A DNA stretch of 64,000 nt from Microbacterium sp. Se63.02b (GTDB taxonomy: Bacteria > Actinomycetota > Actinomycetes > Actinomycetales > Microbacteriaceae). Location of the stretch: contig NZ_CP050453.1 in the NCBI RefSeq assembly GCF_014171575.1, positions 2,976,001-3,040,000 of the forward strand. Reading direction: 5' to 3'. Shown piece by piece: positions 7,274 to 15,853 of this stretch. Both the position numbers and the translations under genes were made by a program. The notes beneath the pieces were generated by a model, which saw nothing but the letters and a program-made list of their open reading frames with translations, made no database searches and was not told the DNA's origin. Each line of letters begins with the position of its first letter. Within the stretch, counting starts at the first letter, position 1.

Positions 7274-10169
7274 CGACCGCTCGGTCACGAAGCTCGGACA
7301 GTCGTCGAGGACAGCGGCGGACAAGACCGAGGACCTCGGCAAGAAGCAGGACAAGACCAGCGAGTCGACCCGCCGCCAGGCGAAGGCTCAGCAGGATGCC
7401 GCGGCGAAGGCGCGCGACCTTGCCGACGCGCAGGACCACGTCGGCAAGGTGCTCGTCACCGCGGGCGCCGCGATCGTCGCCACCACTGCGCTCACCGTGC
7501 GCTCCGCGATCCGGTGGGAGTCCGCATGGGCGGGCGTCACGAAGACCGTCGAGGGCACCCCTGAGGTGCTCGCCGAGGTCGAGACGGGCCTCCGTGGGCT
7601 CGGCGAAGTGCTGCCCGCATCGCACGACGAGATCGCGGCGGTCGCTGAGGCTGCCGGTCAGCTCGGCGTGAAGACGAAGGACGTCGTCGGCTTCACGCGC
7701 ACGATGATCGACCTGGGCGAGACGACGAACCTCTCGTCCGACCAGGCCGCGACGTCGCTCGCCCAGTTCATGAACATCATGGGCACCGCGGGCGAGGATG
7801 TGGACCGGCTCGGCTCCACGATCGTCGCGCTCGGCAACGACGGTGCCTCTACGGAGGCGGAGATCGTCTCCATGGCGCAACGCATCGCGGGATCCGGCAA
7901 GCTCGTCGGTGCCACTGAAGGCGAAGTGCTGGCCCTGTCGAACGCGCTCGCGTCGATGGGTGTCACCGCTGAGCTTGGTGGCGGGGTCGCGTCCCGCATC
8001 CTTCAGGATCTGTACTCTGCGGTCGAGACCGGTGGCGACAAGCTCGAGGGTTTCGCCGACGTTGCAGGGATGTCCGCGCAGGAGTTCGCCACCGCGTTCG
8101 AGAACGACCCGATCCGCGCCATGGGGGCGTTCGCGACCGGCCTGAACGGTGTGGAAGCGTCCGGCGGCAACGTCGTCCAGACGCTCACCGACCTCGGTTT
8201 CAAGTCGACTGAGGAGCAGCGGGTGCTCCTGCAGTTGAAGTCCGCCGGGGACCTGCTCACGGATTCCCTCGACCTGCAGAACACAGCGTGGGACGAGAAC
8301 TCTGCCCTCACTGACGAAGCCGCGAAGCGGTACGACACGGTCGAGTCGAAGCTCGGCATCATGCGGAACCGCATCAATGACGCCGCGATCGATCTCGGCT
8401 CCGTGTTCCTCCCCGCACTCGCTGACGGAGCGGAGGTCGTCGGCGATCTCGCGAGTGGGTTCGCTGCGCTCCCGGCACCGATCCAGCAGGCGATCACGGT
8501 GGGCGGGCTCATGGTGGGCGTCATCGCTCTCACCGCGGGTGCAGCCTTCATCGCTGTCCCGAAGGTTGTCGCGTTCCGTGCCGCGCTCGCTCAGCTAAAC
8601 GTCACCGGTGCGACGGTGCGTTCCACGTTCGGGCGAGCTGCATCGTTCCTCGGGGGCCCGTGGGGCATCGCGATCGTCGCAGCGACCGCTCTGATGACGT
8701 CGTACAACCGCGTCATGGAGGAAGGCGTCCCGGCACAAGAAGAGATCACGAACAAGATCATCGGGACCGCCTCCGCGGCGGACAAGCTCGGATCAGCGAT
8801 CGCGAAGAACAAGTTCTTCCCGCAGGTCGATGAATCAACGATGGGCGTGCTGCGTGACCTGCCGGCACTGTTGGACCAGGGCGCGGAGGCATCCGACAAC
8901 TGGTTCGTGGGCCTGATGAAGTCCTCCACCGCTTCGGACAACGCGTTCGACGCGCTGGGCCGGTATGGAGAGGCGCTCGCTGGGATCGCTGGCACCGATC
9001 TTCCGGCCGCTGCGGACGGATTCCGTCAGCTCGTCGACGAGCAGGACCTCACTGACGAGCAGGCGCAGGAGCTCCTCAACCGGATGCCCGCTCTCCGTGA
9101 GGAGTTGCTCCGGCTGGCGAACCAGAACGGGGAGACCGCCGACGAGACCGATCTCCTCAACATGCTGCTCAGCGAGAGCAGCGAGGACTCGCAGTCCGCC
9201 GCGGAGGGGTACATCGAGGCCGCCGAGGGTGCCGCGCAGCTCGGCCAGGATCTGGACAAGCTGCTCGACCTCCTCAACGAGGCGAACGGTGTCGGGCAGG
9301 ACGCGATCACCGCGAACCTGGACTACCGCGACACCCTCGCCGAGGTCGACGAGGCGATCAAGAACGCTCGCGACGGCGTCGAGGGGTACGCGATCGGCCT
9401 CGAGGAGACCACGCAGACAGGGCGCGACAACCGGCGCATGCTGGTCGACCTGGCGCAGGACGCATGGGATGCCGCCGAGGCGCAGTTCGCTCTCGATGGG
9501 AACACGGAGGCGTACCGGGCGAACCTTGAGAACTCCCGCCAGACGCTCCTCGACCGCATCAACGATCTCGGATTGTCCGGTCAAGCGGCCGAGGACCTCG
9601 CAGATCAGATCATGGACATCCCGGACGAGACTGAGTGGAAGGTCATCGCTCAGACCGCCCAGGCGCAGATCGACATCGACAATTTCGTGAACCGGAATGG
9701 TCAGAAGACCATCAACGTCTGGCTGAACCCGCAGGTGCAGGCGATGAACGACGCGTTCGCCGGATATCTGAACACGAACGGGTTCAAGAACGCCGACGGA
9801 AACGTCGTCCAGTATGCGAACGGTGGCGTGGAGCACCACGTCGCGCAGATCGCGAAGGGCGGCGACGTCCGCATCTGGGCCGAGGACGAGACCGAGGGCG
9901 AGTCGTACATCCCTCACGCGATGTCGAAGCGTGCACGATCCGACCAGATCATGCACGAAACCGCGCGGATCCTCGGCGGGACCTACATCCCGGCAGGAGC
10001 GCGCGGTTACGCGGCCGGTGCGGTCGTCAGCACAGCGCCGGCACCCGTCCAGGTCATCCTCTCCCCCAAGGGCGGGATCGACATCCTCAAGTACATCGAC
10101 GTTCAGGTGCAGCAGGCCGGACAGAACGCCGACCAGCGGGTCGCGAACGCATTCGGAGGTGGCCGCTGA
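7191..10169 (+). CDS. Tape measure protein
   Basis: This is the longest phage gene, 992 residues if started at TTG 7191, which has AAGGA at better spacing than the alternative ATG at 7197. An N-terminal Lys/Gln/Ala-rich coiled coil (about residues 20-85) leads into a TP901-type core with 'AGVTKTVEGTPEVLAEVE' and 'LGVKTKDVVGFTRTMIDL'. Two hydrophobic stretches lie at about 430-460 and 485-500. Length sets tail length in siphoviruses; 992 residues at about 1.5 angstrom each would predict a tail near 150 nm, an estimate only. The end overlaps the distal tail gene. Confidence 0.9.
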   Translation: MRMFDAGAIVFSIRAAGARVFDQDLASNDRSVTKLGQSSRTAADKTEDLGKKQDKTSESTRRQAKAQQDAAAKARDLADAQDHVGKVLVTAGAAIVATTALTVRSAIRWESAWAGVTKTVEGTPEVLAEVETGLRGLGEVLPASHDEIAAVAEAAGQLGVKTKDVVGFTRTMIDLGETTNLSSDQAATSLAQFMNIMGTAGEDVDRLGSTIVALGNDGASTEAEIVSMAQRIAGSGKLVGATEGEVLALSNALASMGVTAELGGGVASRILQDLYSAVETGGDKLEGFADVAGMSAQEFATAFENDPIRAMGAFATGLNGVEASGGNVVQTLTDLGFKSTEEQRVLLQLKSAGDLLTDSLDLQNTAWDENSALTDEAAKRYDTVESKLGIMRNRINDAAIDLGSVFLPALADGAEVVGDLASGFAALPAPIQQAITVGGLMVGVIALTAGAAFIAVPKVVAFRAALAQLNVTGATVRSTFGRAASFLGGPWGIAIVAATALMTSYNRVMEEGVPAQEEITNKIIGTASAADKLGSAIAKNKFFPQVDESTMGVLRDLPALLDQGAEASDNWFVGLMKSSTASDNAFDALGRYGEALAGIAGTDLPAAADGFRQLVDEQDLTDEQAQELLNRMPALREELLRLANQNGETADETDLLNMLLSESSEDSQSAAEGYIEAAEGAAQLGQDLDKLLDLLNEANGVGQDAITANLDYRDTLAEVDEAIKNARDGVEGYAIGLEETTQTGRDNRRMLVDLAQDAWDAAEAQFALDGNTEAYRANLENSRQTLLDRINDLGLSGQAAEDLADQIMDIPDETEWKVIAQTAQAQIDIDNFVNRNGQKTINVWLNPQVQAMNDAFAGYLNTNGFKNADGNVVQYANGGVEHHVAQIAKGGDVRIWAEDETEGESYIPHAMSKRARSDQIMHETARILGGTYIPAGARGYAAGAVVSTAPAPVQVILSPKGGIDILKYIDVQVQQAGQNADQRVANAFGGGR

Positions 10170-10912
10170 TGGAAGCCGGAGCGATCGCCCACTTCGAGGG
10201 CTTCACAGCCTGGGGTGATGAGTTCCGGGGCGAGGGCTGGCATCTCGTCGACATGAGCGGGTGGACCGAGTCCCCCGATGTCGACCTCGAGATGCTGGCC
10301 CGCCCCGGAACCCACGGTGTGTTCTCCCTCCCGGGATACATGCGGGAGCGGAAGGTCGGCCTCGCCGGGTTCCACGTCGCGCAGAATCACATCCTCATGG
10401 AGCATGCTTCTGCCGAGTTCCGGGGTCTTCAGTCTCGCGACATCAAGCTCACGATCCAGGACTCGCACGGCACCTGGTCGGTGAACGGGAAGGTGACTCG
10501 CGCCATCTACCGTCCTCACGGTTTCGCGCCAGAGGGCACGTGGGAGTTGGAAGTCACGTGCCCGCTCCCGTGGAAGTACGGTGACCCGCACGACTTCCCC
10601 GCTGGCGCCCCCGCGGTCACGTGGGGCACCCAGGAGTCCTCACCGGTCCTGATCGTGTCGGGCGCTTCCGCCACCGGGTACACGATCACGGGTCCCGGCG
10701 GGCGTCGCATCGTCACTTCGAAAGCTGTGACAGGCGGCGCACCACACACGATCGACCTCGGCAAGGGCGGCCTCTACATCGGCGGCGTCCGGCAACTGCG
10801 CGCCCTGACCGTATTCGAACCGTGGCTGGTCCCCACGCGCCCCCCCGGCGTGACCGCCACCGTGAACAACAGCCTCACGCTGATCACCCGCGTCACCGAC
10901 ATCGACCTGTAG
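10169..10912 (+). CDS. Distal tail protein (Dit-like minor tail protein)
   Basis: The ATG at 10169 overlaps the stop of the tape measure gene. The 247-residue protein has 'RPGTHGVFSLPGYMRERKVG' and 'EGTWELEVTCPLPWKYG', followed by a second beta-rich domain with 'SGASATGYTITGPGGRRIVT'. This two-domain layout, with an N-terminal part resembling the ring-forming Dit domain and a galectin-like second half, and position right after the tape measure, fit a distal tail protein at the hub of the baseplate. Confidence 0.75.
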   Translation: MEAGAIAHFEGFTAWGDEFRGEGWHLVDMSGWTESPDVDLEMLARPGTHGVFSLPGYMRERKVGLAGFHVAQNHILMEHASAEFRGLQSRDIKLTIQDSHGTWSVNGKVTRAIYRPHGFAPEGTWELEVTCPLPWKYGDPHDFPAGAPAVTWGTQESSPVLIVSGASATGYTITGPGGRRIVTSKAVTGGAPHTIDLGKGGLYIGGVRQLRALTVFEPWLVPTRPPGVTATVNNSLTLITRVTDIDL

Positions 10913-10920
10913 GGGGCCCT

Positions 10921-11985
10921 GTGTTCCGTGCGGTCTCCCTTGACGCCTTCACCGGCGCGCCGATCGACGAACTGCCGGTCTCCTCGTACACGTATGATCG
11001 CCTGCTTTCCGCTCGCGGTGACGGCTCGGCAACGTTCCCCCTCGACGGCACGCACACGAAGGCGCAGCTGCGCGACCTTCTGCTGCACATGGCACGCATC
11101 ATCCGCCTCGAGCGGGACGGTGCCATCGAGTACATGGGGTACGTCAACGGGCGCCCGTACCGGAGCAGCCGCACCGAGATTGGCGTCGAGCTCGTCGACC
11201 TGTGGACGCTCGCGAACCGCCGTGGAGCGTGGGACCACAACGCACCGAACATGGAGCGTTGGAGCACGACGATCACGGGCAGTCGAGCGGAGCACGCAGG
11301 ACTCGCGCTACTGCGCGGGCGTACCGGTCCCGCGCTGCCGGATATGCGCATCCCGGTCACGATTCCCGGGTTCCCCACCGGGACGCAGGTCACCCGGCCG
11401 TACTACGGCTACCACCAGGAGAAGGTGGCCGACGTCTGGGACAAGCTCATGGCCGAAGGCCTGGACATCTACCTGCAGCCCCGCATCCTTCCGAACGGCG
11501 ACGGGGACTGGCTCATGCGAGCCGGTGACGGGTGGGGCTCGGGGGTCCAGCACGAGTTTTTCGTGAACGCACGGGAGTCCGATGTCGCTGACTTCGAGGA
11601 GTCGTCGGACGCCTCGAGGGTCACGAACAACGCCCGCAACAACGGTGAGGGCTCTGAGGTCGACATGCTGATCCGGTCGGAGCGGAACACCGCCTCCCCG
11701 TACCCGCTCTTGGATCGGATCACCGACCGGCGAACGATCACCGAAGCCTCACAGCTTTCCGCGATTTCCGCCCAGGACCTCGTCACGTACGGGCAACCCA
11801 CCTTCCAGTGGGACTTGACGGTCCCCGCGTCACACCCGATCGACGTCGGCGACACGGCGTGGATGCACTTCTACGGTGAGCCGTGGATCGCCGACGGCTG
11901 GCACGAACGCCGCGCCGTGAAGGTCGCGGGAGGGACCGCATCCAACCGCAAGCGGGTGTCTCTTCAGCCGACGGGAGGAGCCTGA
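10921..11985 (+). CDS. Minor tail protein / baseplate hub (Gp37-like)
   Basis: The GTG at 10921 follows a GTAGGGGG site eight bases after the Dit gene; no ATG is suitably placed. The 354-residue product has 'SSYTYDRLLSARGDGSATF', 'GLALLRGRTGPALPDMRIPV', 'VWDKLMAEGLDIYLQPRI' and 'HPIDVGDTAWMHFYG', a set seen in ReqiPepy6 Gp37-like tail proteins of actinophages, which occupy the hub position next to Dit. No peptidase motif is obvious. It overlaps the following gene by one base (TGATG). Confidence 0.7.
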   Translation: MFRAVSLDAFTGAPIDELPVSSYTYDRLLSARGDGSATFPLDGTHTKAQLRDLLLHMARIIRLERDGAIEYMGYVNGRPYRSSRTEIGVELVDLWTLANRRGAWDHNAPNMERWSTTITGSRAEHAGLALLRGRTGPALPDMRIPVTIPGFPTGTQVTRPYYGYHQEKVADVWDKLMAEGLDIYLQPRILPNGDGDWLMRAGDGWGSGVQHEFFVNARESDVADFEESSDASRVTNNARNNGEGSEVDMLIRSERNTASPYPLLDRITDRRTITEASQLSAISAQDLVTYGQPTFQWDLTVPASHPIDVGDTAWMHFYGEPWIADGWHERRAVKVAGGTASNRKRVSLQPTGGA

Positions 11986-12611
11986 TGGGAGTCGTGCACA
12001 TCGGGCTGAAGATGAGCGGCGACGAGCTCTGGCGCAAGGTCGAGAGCATCGCGCGTGCCACGCTCGCGCGAGCGGCGTTCGGGCGCAGCGGTGCCCGGTT
12101 CTACGAGGGCGGCTCAGCTGTCTTCGAAGACGGCGGCGGCATCATCATCCGCAATTCCGGCTACATCATCATCGACGGCGACATCACCGGTGCCGGCGAG
12201 TTCGACTGGACCGGCCCCTGGAAGCTGTCCGGACCGGGGCAGGTGACCGCGCCGACGACGGAATGGTCAGGCGACATCGAACTCACTGGCGATTTGAACG
12301 TTGTCGACGCGGGCAGGATCAAGGTCGGCTCGTCTCTGGTGCTCAACCCGTCTGGCAACAACGGCCGTGTGGAGTTCGCCAACGGCGCCCAAGTTTTCAC
12401 GGACGGCTCATCCATCCAGGTGTACCTAGGTAACGGGGTGTGCCAGGTCTCCAACGCGGAGGCGAAACTGCAGGTTGGCGGGACGTCGTTCCGGGTCCAG
12501 TCCGGGCAAATCTATGCGAGCGGGATGGACACGATGAATGCGACGGAGGTACCTGGAGGGTTTGTCGGCGCGATCGTGAATTTTAGCGGTCAGATCTTTC
12601 GCTTGGTCTAG
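11985..12611 (+). CDS. Minor tail protein with beta-rich repeat region
   Basis: Start ATG 11985 overlaps the upstream stop and has GGGAGGAG before it. The 208-residue product begins 'MGVVHIGLKMSGDELWRKV', then runs into strand-turn-strand repeats rich in Gly, Asn and Asp ('GGGIIIRNSGYIIIDGDITG', 'SGDIELTGDLNVVDAG', 'FANGAQVFTDGS'), suggesting a short beta-helix or fibre shaft. It is the last rightward tail gene before the reversed lipoprotein pair. A baseplate or short fibre role is inferred; receptor binding is possible but not shown. Confidence 0.65.
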   Translation: MGVVHIGLKMSGDELWRKVESIARATLARAAFGRSGARFYEGGSAVFEDGGGIIIRNSGYIIIDGDITGAGEFDWTGPWKLSGPGQVTAPTTEWSGDIELTGDLNVVDAGRIKVGSSLVLNPSGNNGRVEFANGAQVFTDGSSIQVYLGNGVCQVSNAEAKLQVGGTSFRVQSGQIYASGMDTMNATEVPGGFVGAIVNFSGQIFRLV

Positions 12612-13024
12612 CCCGCATCGGTGCAGTAAGTCTTCTGAGCCGCGCCTCGAATCGCAACGCTGTCGTAGTACACGCCGGTGGTCGGATGAGGGTCCTCACC
12701 TTCAACCACCCTCACGTCCTCCATGGCGACACCAGACTCGAGCTGCTCGCAGGCTTCGTGACCGGCGGCGATGAGCTGTTCGTCTGTGGCGTCAGGGATT
12801 TGCGTCTCGGCAAGAAGTTCCTCACGTACGTACGCGAGGAACTTCTCGTCGGCCTCGCTGGCAGTCGAGCTTTCCGACGGAGCCTGCGTCGGAGTCTCTG
12901 CGGCGAGCGGCGCGTCACTCTGCGAGGGCTCCGGCGCCGCATCCGATGAGCCACCCGGGGCTCCTGCGCATCCCGTAAGGGAGAGCAGGAGAACGGCGCT
13001 TACGAGCGCGATGCGGGTCTTCAT
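12608..13024 (-). CDS. Prophage lipoprotein with DUF732-like domain
   Basis: The 138-residue product starts 'MKTRIALVSAVLLLSLTGC', a signal peptide with lipobox LTGC, so the mature protein should be lipid-anchored at Cys19. A Ser/Pro/Glu-rich linker follows, then a domain at about residues 58-135 with 'DEKFLAYVREELLAETQIPD', 'GHEACEQLESGVAMEDV' and a late Cys ('KTYCTDAG'), resembling the two-cysteine DUF732 fold. The gene is reversed relative to late genes and overlaps the end of the RHH gene by four bases (ATGA), so the two form an operon. Phage lipoproteins of this kind can block superinfection; here that is an inference. Confidence 0.75.
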   Translation of the reverse strand: MKTRIALVSAVLLLSLTGCAGAPGGSSDAAPEPSQSDAPLAAETPTQAPSESSTASEADEKFLAYVREELLAETQIPDATDEQLIAAGHEACEQLESGVAMEDVRVVEGEDPHPTTGVYYDSVAIRGAAQKTYCTDAG

Positions 13025-13167
13025 CGGTTCCTCCGGATGTAGGTCTCGAGAGCGCGTCGGATGACGTCGCTGATCGTTTCGTCATTCTGCTCGGCGGCAG
13101 CCTTCGCAGTATTCCAGAGCTTCTCGGGCACTCGCACCTGTCGCGGAACCATCGGTTGCTTGACCAT
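13021..13167 (-). CDS. Ribbon-helix-helix (Arc/CopG-type) regulator
   Basis: This 48-residue protein begins at ATG 13167. 'RQVRVPEKLWNTAKAAA' followed by 'NDETISDVIRRALETYI' matches the strand and two helices of the ribbon-helix-helix DNA-binding fold, with little else. It overlaps the lipoprotein gene by four bases. A promoter with TTGTAT, a 17-base spacer and TACGGT places the transcription start at or next to the ATG, so the mRNA is probably leaderless. The nine-base direct repeats over that promoter are a likely binding site for this protein, giving autoregulation. Confidence 0.75.
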   Translation of the reverse strand: MVKQPMVPRQVRVPEKLWNTAKAAAEQNDETISDVIRRALETYIRRNR

Positions 13168-13173
13168 GCGACA

Positions 13174-13202
13174 ACCGTACACACAAACGTAAATACATAC
13201 AA
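13174..13202 (-). promoter_or_regulatory. Promoter and direct-repeat operator for the RHH-lipoprotein pair
   Basis: On the minus strand, -35 TTGTAT (13202-13197) and -10 TACGGT (13179-13174) are separated by 17 bases. The ATG of the RHH gene begins seven bases after the -10, which predicts a leaderless transcript. On the plus strand, TACACACAA (13178-13186) and TACATACAA (13194-13202) are direct repeats with a 16-base period that cover the -10 and -35. The block is markedly more AT-rich than its surroundings. Confidence 0.6.
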
Positions 13203-13218
13203 GTGCGCGGGAGGTTTC

Positions 13219-14007
13219 ATGGGTAGCTATACGAACGGCCGGTTCCCGCTCACCATGATGGTGAAGCTCGGCGACAAGCACTACCTGCCCGCGGGCACCG
13301 CCGCCCGGTGGCGGTGGCTCCAGCGTCAAGCGTGGGAGAAATACCGGGTCTGGCTGATCATCACGCCCGGGTGGAACGCATACCGGCCCTACAACATCCA
13401 GGTCGAGTACCGCGAGGACCTCGGGATCTGGGCCGCCGTCCCCGGGTGGTCGTCGCACGGGCTCATCTACCAGGGCCGCTCCTGCGCTGCGATCGACGTC
13501 GCCAACTGGGGTGACCTCGGCTGGGCCCGCTTCAAGGCCCTCTGCCGTCTCGCCGGGTTCACCGTCGACTTCGTCAGCCCGCAGGAGCTCTGGCACATCG
13601 GCGACTTCAACGACATCTGGGCCGTGCCGGCCTTCGCCGCGACCCCGATCAAGCCCGTACCCGCTCCGGCACCGGAGCCTGAACTGCCGCCCGAGGAGGA
13701 CGACATGCCCACCGTGATCAAGAACCCGACCTCGAAGGAATGGTCCCTCCTGGACCCGAGCATCGGCCTCGACCTGCCGCAGTTCGTTGCGGGCCAGCAG
13801 AACCGCTTCCGCAGCGAGAAGACATCCAAGGGGGTCGTGAACACGTACCGCGGGTTCATGGCCACCACGGACCCGAACATCGGTGACGCGTGGTCGCGGA
13901 CTCACTGCCGTTTCTACGGGAATGTGCCGCAGGAGCGGCAGCCCACCGACTACCGAATCGCGCAGAACGAGGCCTCCCGCCTCTCCGTCGAGACGCACCG
14001 CGCCTGA
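13219..14007 (+). CDS. Endolysin with M15 (VanY/DacB-like) peptidase domain
   Basis: The ATG at 13219 has GGGAGG upstream; the longer frame from 13156 overlaps the reversed operon and is rejected. The 262-residue protein carries the M15 zinc-site pattern: His80 in 'WSSHGLIYQG', Asp93 in 'CAAIDVANW', and Glu123/His126 in 'QELWHIGD'. The family cleaves peptide cross-links of the cell wall. A Pro/Ala/Glu linker (about 138-160) leads to a C-terminal domain of about 95 residues with 'YRGFMATTDPNIGDAWSRTH', probably for wall binding. There is no signal peptide, so release depends on the holin. The stop overlaps the next ATG. Confidence 0.85.
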   Translation: MGSYTNGRFPLTMMVKLGDKHYLPAGTAARWRWLQRQAWEKYRVWLIITPGWNAYRPYNIQVEYREDLGIWAAVPGWSSHGLIYQGRSCAAIDVANWGDLGWARFKALCRLAGFTVDFVSPQELWHIGDFNDIWAVPAFAATPIKPVPAPAPEPELPPEEDDMPTVIKNPTSKEWSLLDPSIGLDLPQFVAGQQNRFRSEKTSKGVVNTYRGFMATTDPNIGDAWSRTHCRFYGNVPQERQPTDYRIAQNEASRLSVETHRA

Positions 14008-14309
14008 TGCCGGACCTGACCGCGATCGGCGGATGGGTCGTCGCGGTCATCGTCGGGGCTATCGCGGCAGTCGCGTCGCTGTTCCCGAAGAAGGGGTCGC
14101 TCGAGCACCAGATGATCGACCAACAGCAGGAGCGCATCGAGACCCTCGAAAAGCGCGTCGACAGCCTAGAACCCGCCCTACTGCGCTACCAGCGCAAAGA
14201 CCTCGCATGGGAACGCCGAGAAGCCCAGCTCATGAGCGGCGTCGAACGAGGCGAGTACCCACCTTGGCCGGAGAAGACCGGAATCCTCGCGGAGGAGAAG
14301 CATGACTGA
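14007..14309 (+). CDS. Small lysis-module membrane protein (one helix plus coiled coil)
   Basis: The 100-residue product has one N-terminal membrane helix ('GGWVVAVIVGAIAAVASLF', residues 8-26) followed by a coiled coil ('QQQERIETLEKRVDSLEPAL') and a basic, Trp-containing tail. It overlaps both neighbours by a few bases. The place between endolysin and holin suggests a role in lysis, for example a second holin or antiholin; the sequence alone does not separate these. Confidence 0.65.
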   Translation: MPDLTAIGGWVVAVIVGAIAAVASLFPKKGSLEHQMIDQQQERIETLEKRVDSLEPALLRYQRKDLAWERREAQLMSGVERGEYPPWPEKTGILAEEKHD

Positions 14310-14703
14310 CACCGATGCGCTGCTGAAGGCGTCCGTGCGTGAACGGCGCCGCCTATCGGCGATGTTCACCATCCTCCTCGTCGTCGTCGCTGGCGTCCTC
14401 GGCGCGGCGTGGATGCTTGAGCGCTCCCGTGGAGACTCGTGGCGAGATCAGGCGCTGCACTGGCAGGACGAGTACGTGAGCCTCTATGACGAGTTCACCG
14501 CCTCGACGGGCGAGGAGCCCGAAGCGCCGGAGCCATCCGCCGTCGCACAGGGCGCGCCCGAAGCAGTGACGGGGAGCCAGGACCGGCGGGAGTCGCCGGC
14601 ATCCCCGGCCCCGTCGGAGCGCGCGGCCCTGGCCCCTCTTCCGAGCAGGTCCTCGATGGCATCTCACGGTGCTTCTCCGCGGGCACCTGCACCGCGCCGG
14701 TAG
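14302..14703 (+). CDS. Membrane protein, N-terminal part of a collagen-like protein (frame interrupted)
   Basis: The 133-residue frame has a basic N-terminus, one membrane helix ('[17 protein letters not shown]', about residues 21-37) and '[20 protein letters not shown]'. After about residue 90 the encoded frame turns into low-complexity Arg/Ser/Pro. In the -1 frame the same DNA becomes regular Gly-x-y repeats that continue to 14972. The change falls at GGGG (14571-14574); one more G would give a single open protein. Either a base is missing in this sequence or ribosomes slip there. Similar membrane-anchored collagen-like proteins occur in actinophage lysis regions. Confidence 0.65.
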   Translation: MTDTDALLKASVRERRRLSAMFTILLVVVAGVLGAAWMLERSRGDSWRDQALHWQDEYVSLYDEFTASTGEEPEAPEPSAVAQGAPEAVTGSQDRRESPASPAPSERAALAPLPSRSSMASHGASPRAPAPRR

Positions 14704-14972
14704 GTGAGCCCGGCCCTGCGGGAACACCCGGTGCGGACTCATCGGTCCCGGGTCCGACGGGCCCTGCAGGACCGGCGGGTGCCGCGGGCCCGCCTGGCGC
14801 GGCGGGACCACAGGGTGCCACCGGAGCGCCCGGCCCCACCTGTCCAGACGGGTTCACCGCCACCCTCGCGTGGATTTCTGTATCCGCGACCGAGACCGAC
14901 ACCCCCCAGCAGCAGCAGGCGATCGTCTGCATGCCTGCGCAGAAGACACCCGAAGGAGAACCCGCATCATGA
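14571..14972 (+). other. Collagen-like repeat frame, continuation of the gene at 14302
   Basis: Read from 14571 in the -1 frame, the protein is '[20 protein letters not shown]', a non-repeat insert with two Cys, then '[12 protein letters not shown]' and about 40 further residues of Gly-x-y repeats. It ends with a globular segment '[19 protein letters not shown]' that has a second Cys ('AIVCMPAQ'). The stop (14970-14972) overlaps the holin ATG, exactly as adjacent genes here overlap, which supports this frame as the true C-terminus. It has no ribosome site or start of its own. Confidence 0.7.
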
Positions 14973-15409
14973 ACACACTCGCCCGATTCCTCACCCCCGA
15001 ACGGCGACAGTTGATCCAGGCATTCCTGGTCGCTCTCGCCCCGTTGTTCATCATGTTCGGCTACGGCACGGACGGCACCTGGGAACAGGTGCTGATCATC
15101 TCCGGTGCGGTGCTCGGCGCTGTCGCCTCGTTCCTGAGCCTGCTCAACGTTCGCGTCGCCGACTGGGCGACACAGGGCTGGGCGATCGTCCGCGCCACCA
15201 TCTACGGCCTCGGCACTGTCGTGTCCCCGTCCCTGGTACTCCTCGGCTTCTACGATGACGCGACGAACACGCAGATCCTCACCGGCCTGTCGCTCGCCCT
15301 CACTGCTCTCTCGGCGGCGATCGCGATCTTCGCCAACGGCCGTCAGCAACTCGTCGTCGCGGAAGCCATGACGCCCGGGACACTGCGCCGCGACCTCAAG
15401 GAGGAGTGA
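14969..15409 (+). CDS. Holin (four-helix type)
   Basis: The ATG at 14969 has GAAGGAG upstream. The 146-residue product shows four hydrophobic helices at about residues 16-34, 38-60, 70-92 and 100-122, with a charged C-terminal tail 'TLRRDLKEE'. Together with the upstream endolysin this fits a phage holin that opens the membrane at lysis. The sequence is rich in Ala, Leu and Gly within helices, as usual. It is followed with no gap by the next late gene. Confidence 0.75.
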   Translation: MNTLARFLTPERRQLIQAFLVALAPLFIMFGYGTDGTWEQVLIISGAVLGAVASFLSLLNVRVADWATQGWAIVRATIYGLGTVVSPSLVLLGFYDDATNTQILTGLSLALTALSAAIAIFANGRQQLVVAEAMTPGTLRRDLKEE

Positions 15410-15853
15410 ATGTCCACGATCACCGGACTGCTGACGGACGCGGGTCTGTCTCCATTTCAGGGACGGTTCCCGCGTCTGAAGTTCCGCCCCGTGAACGCGA
15501 CGACCGCTGACGCTCACGTCGTCACACGGGAGCCCGTCGACGCGGTGATCAACGACGGCACAGGCGAATTCAGCGTCACGGTCGTCTCATCGGATGAGAC
15601 GACGCCCCCTACCCGGTACACGGTCACCGCGGACTGGGACAGCGGGCGCGAACTCGACGTCATCCAGGGACTGTATGTCCCGGCGGGCAACTGGAACCTC
15701 AGTGACCTGATCCTCGCCACCGCACCTCCGAGCGTGGGGATGGTCATGTACGGGTTCGGTCCTCCCCCGCCCGGCCTGACGAACGTCCTCTACGTCGACA
15801 TCTCTGGATCAAAGCCGGTGCTCTACGCACCGGAGAACGGTGGGATCGGATGA
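15410..15853 (+). CDS. Phage minor tail / spike-associated protein
   Basis: This 147-residue frame starts at ATG 15410 right after the holin stop, with AAGGAGGAG inside the end of that gene. It is beta-rich: 'LKFRPVNATTADAHVVTREP', 'GEFSVTVVSSDETTPPTRYT', 'LYVPAGNWNLSDLI', then a Pro/Gly segment. It overlaps the start of the tail spike gene by four bases (ATGA). Genes of this kind often encode a collar or attachment domain for the spike; that role is inferred from position only. Confidence 0.6.
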   Translation: MSTITGLLTDAGLSPFQGRFPRLKFRPVNATTADAHVVTREPVDAVINDGTGEFSVTVVSSDETTPPTRYTVTADWDSGRELDVIQGLYVPAGNWNLSDLILATAPPSVGMVMYGFGPPPPGLTNVLYVDISGSKPVLYAPENGGIG

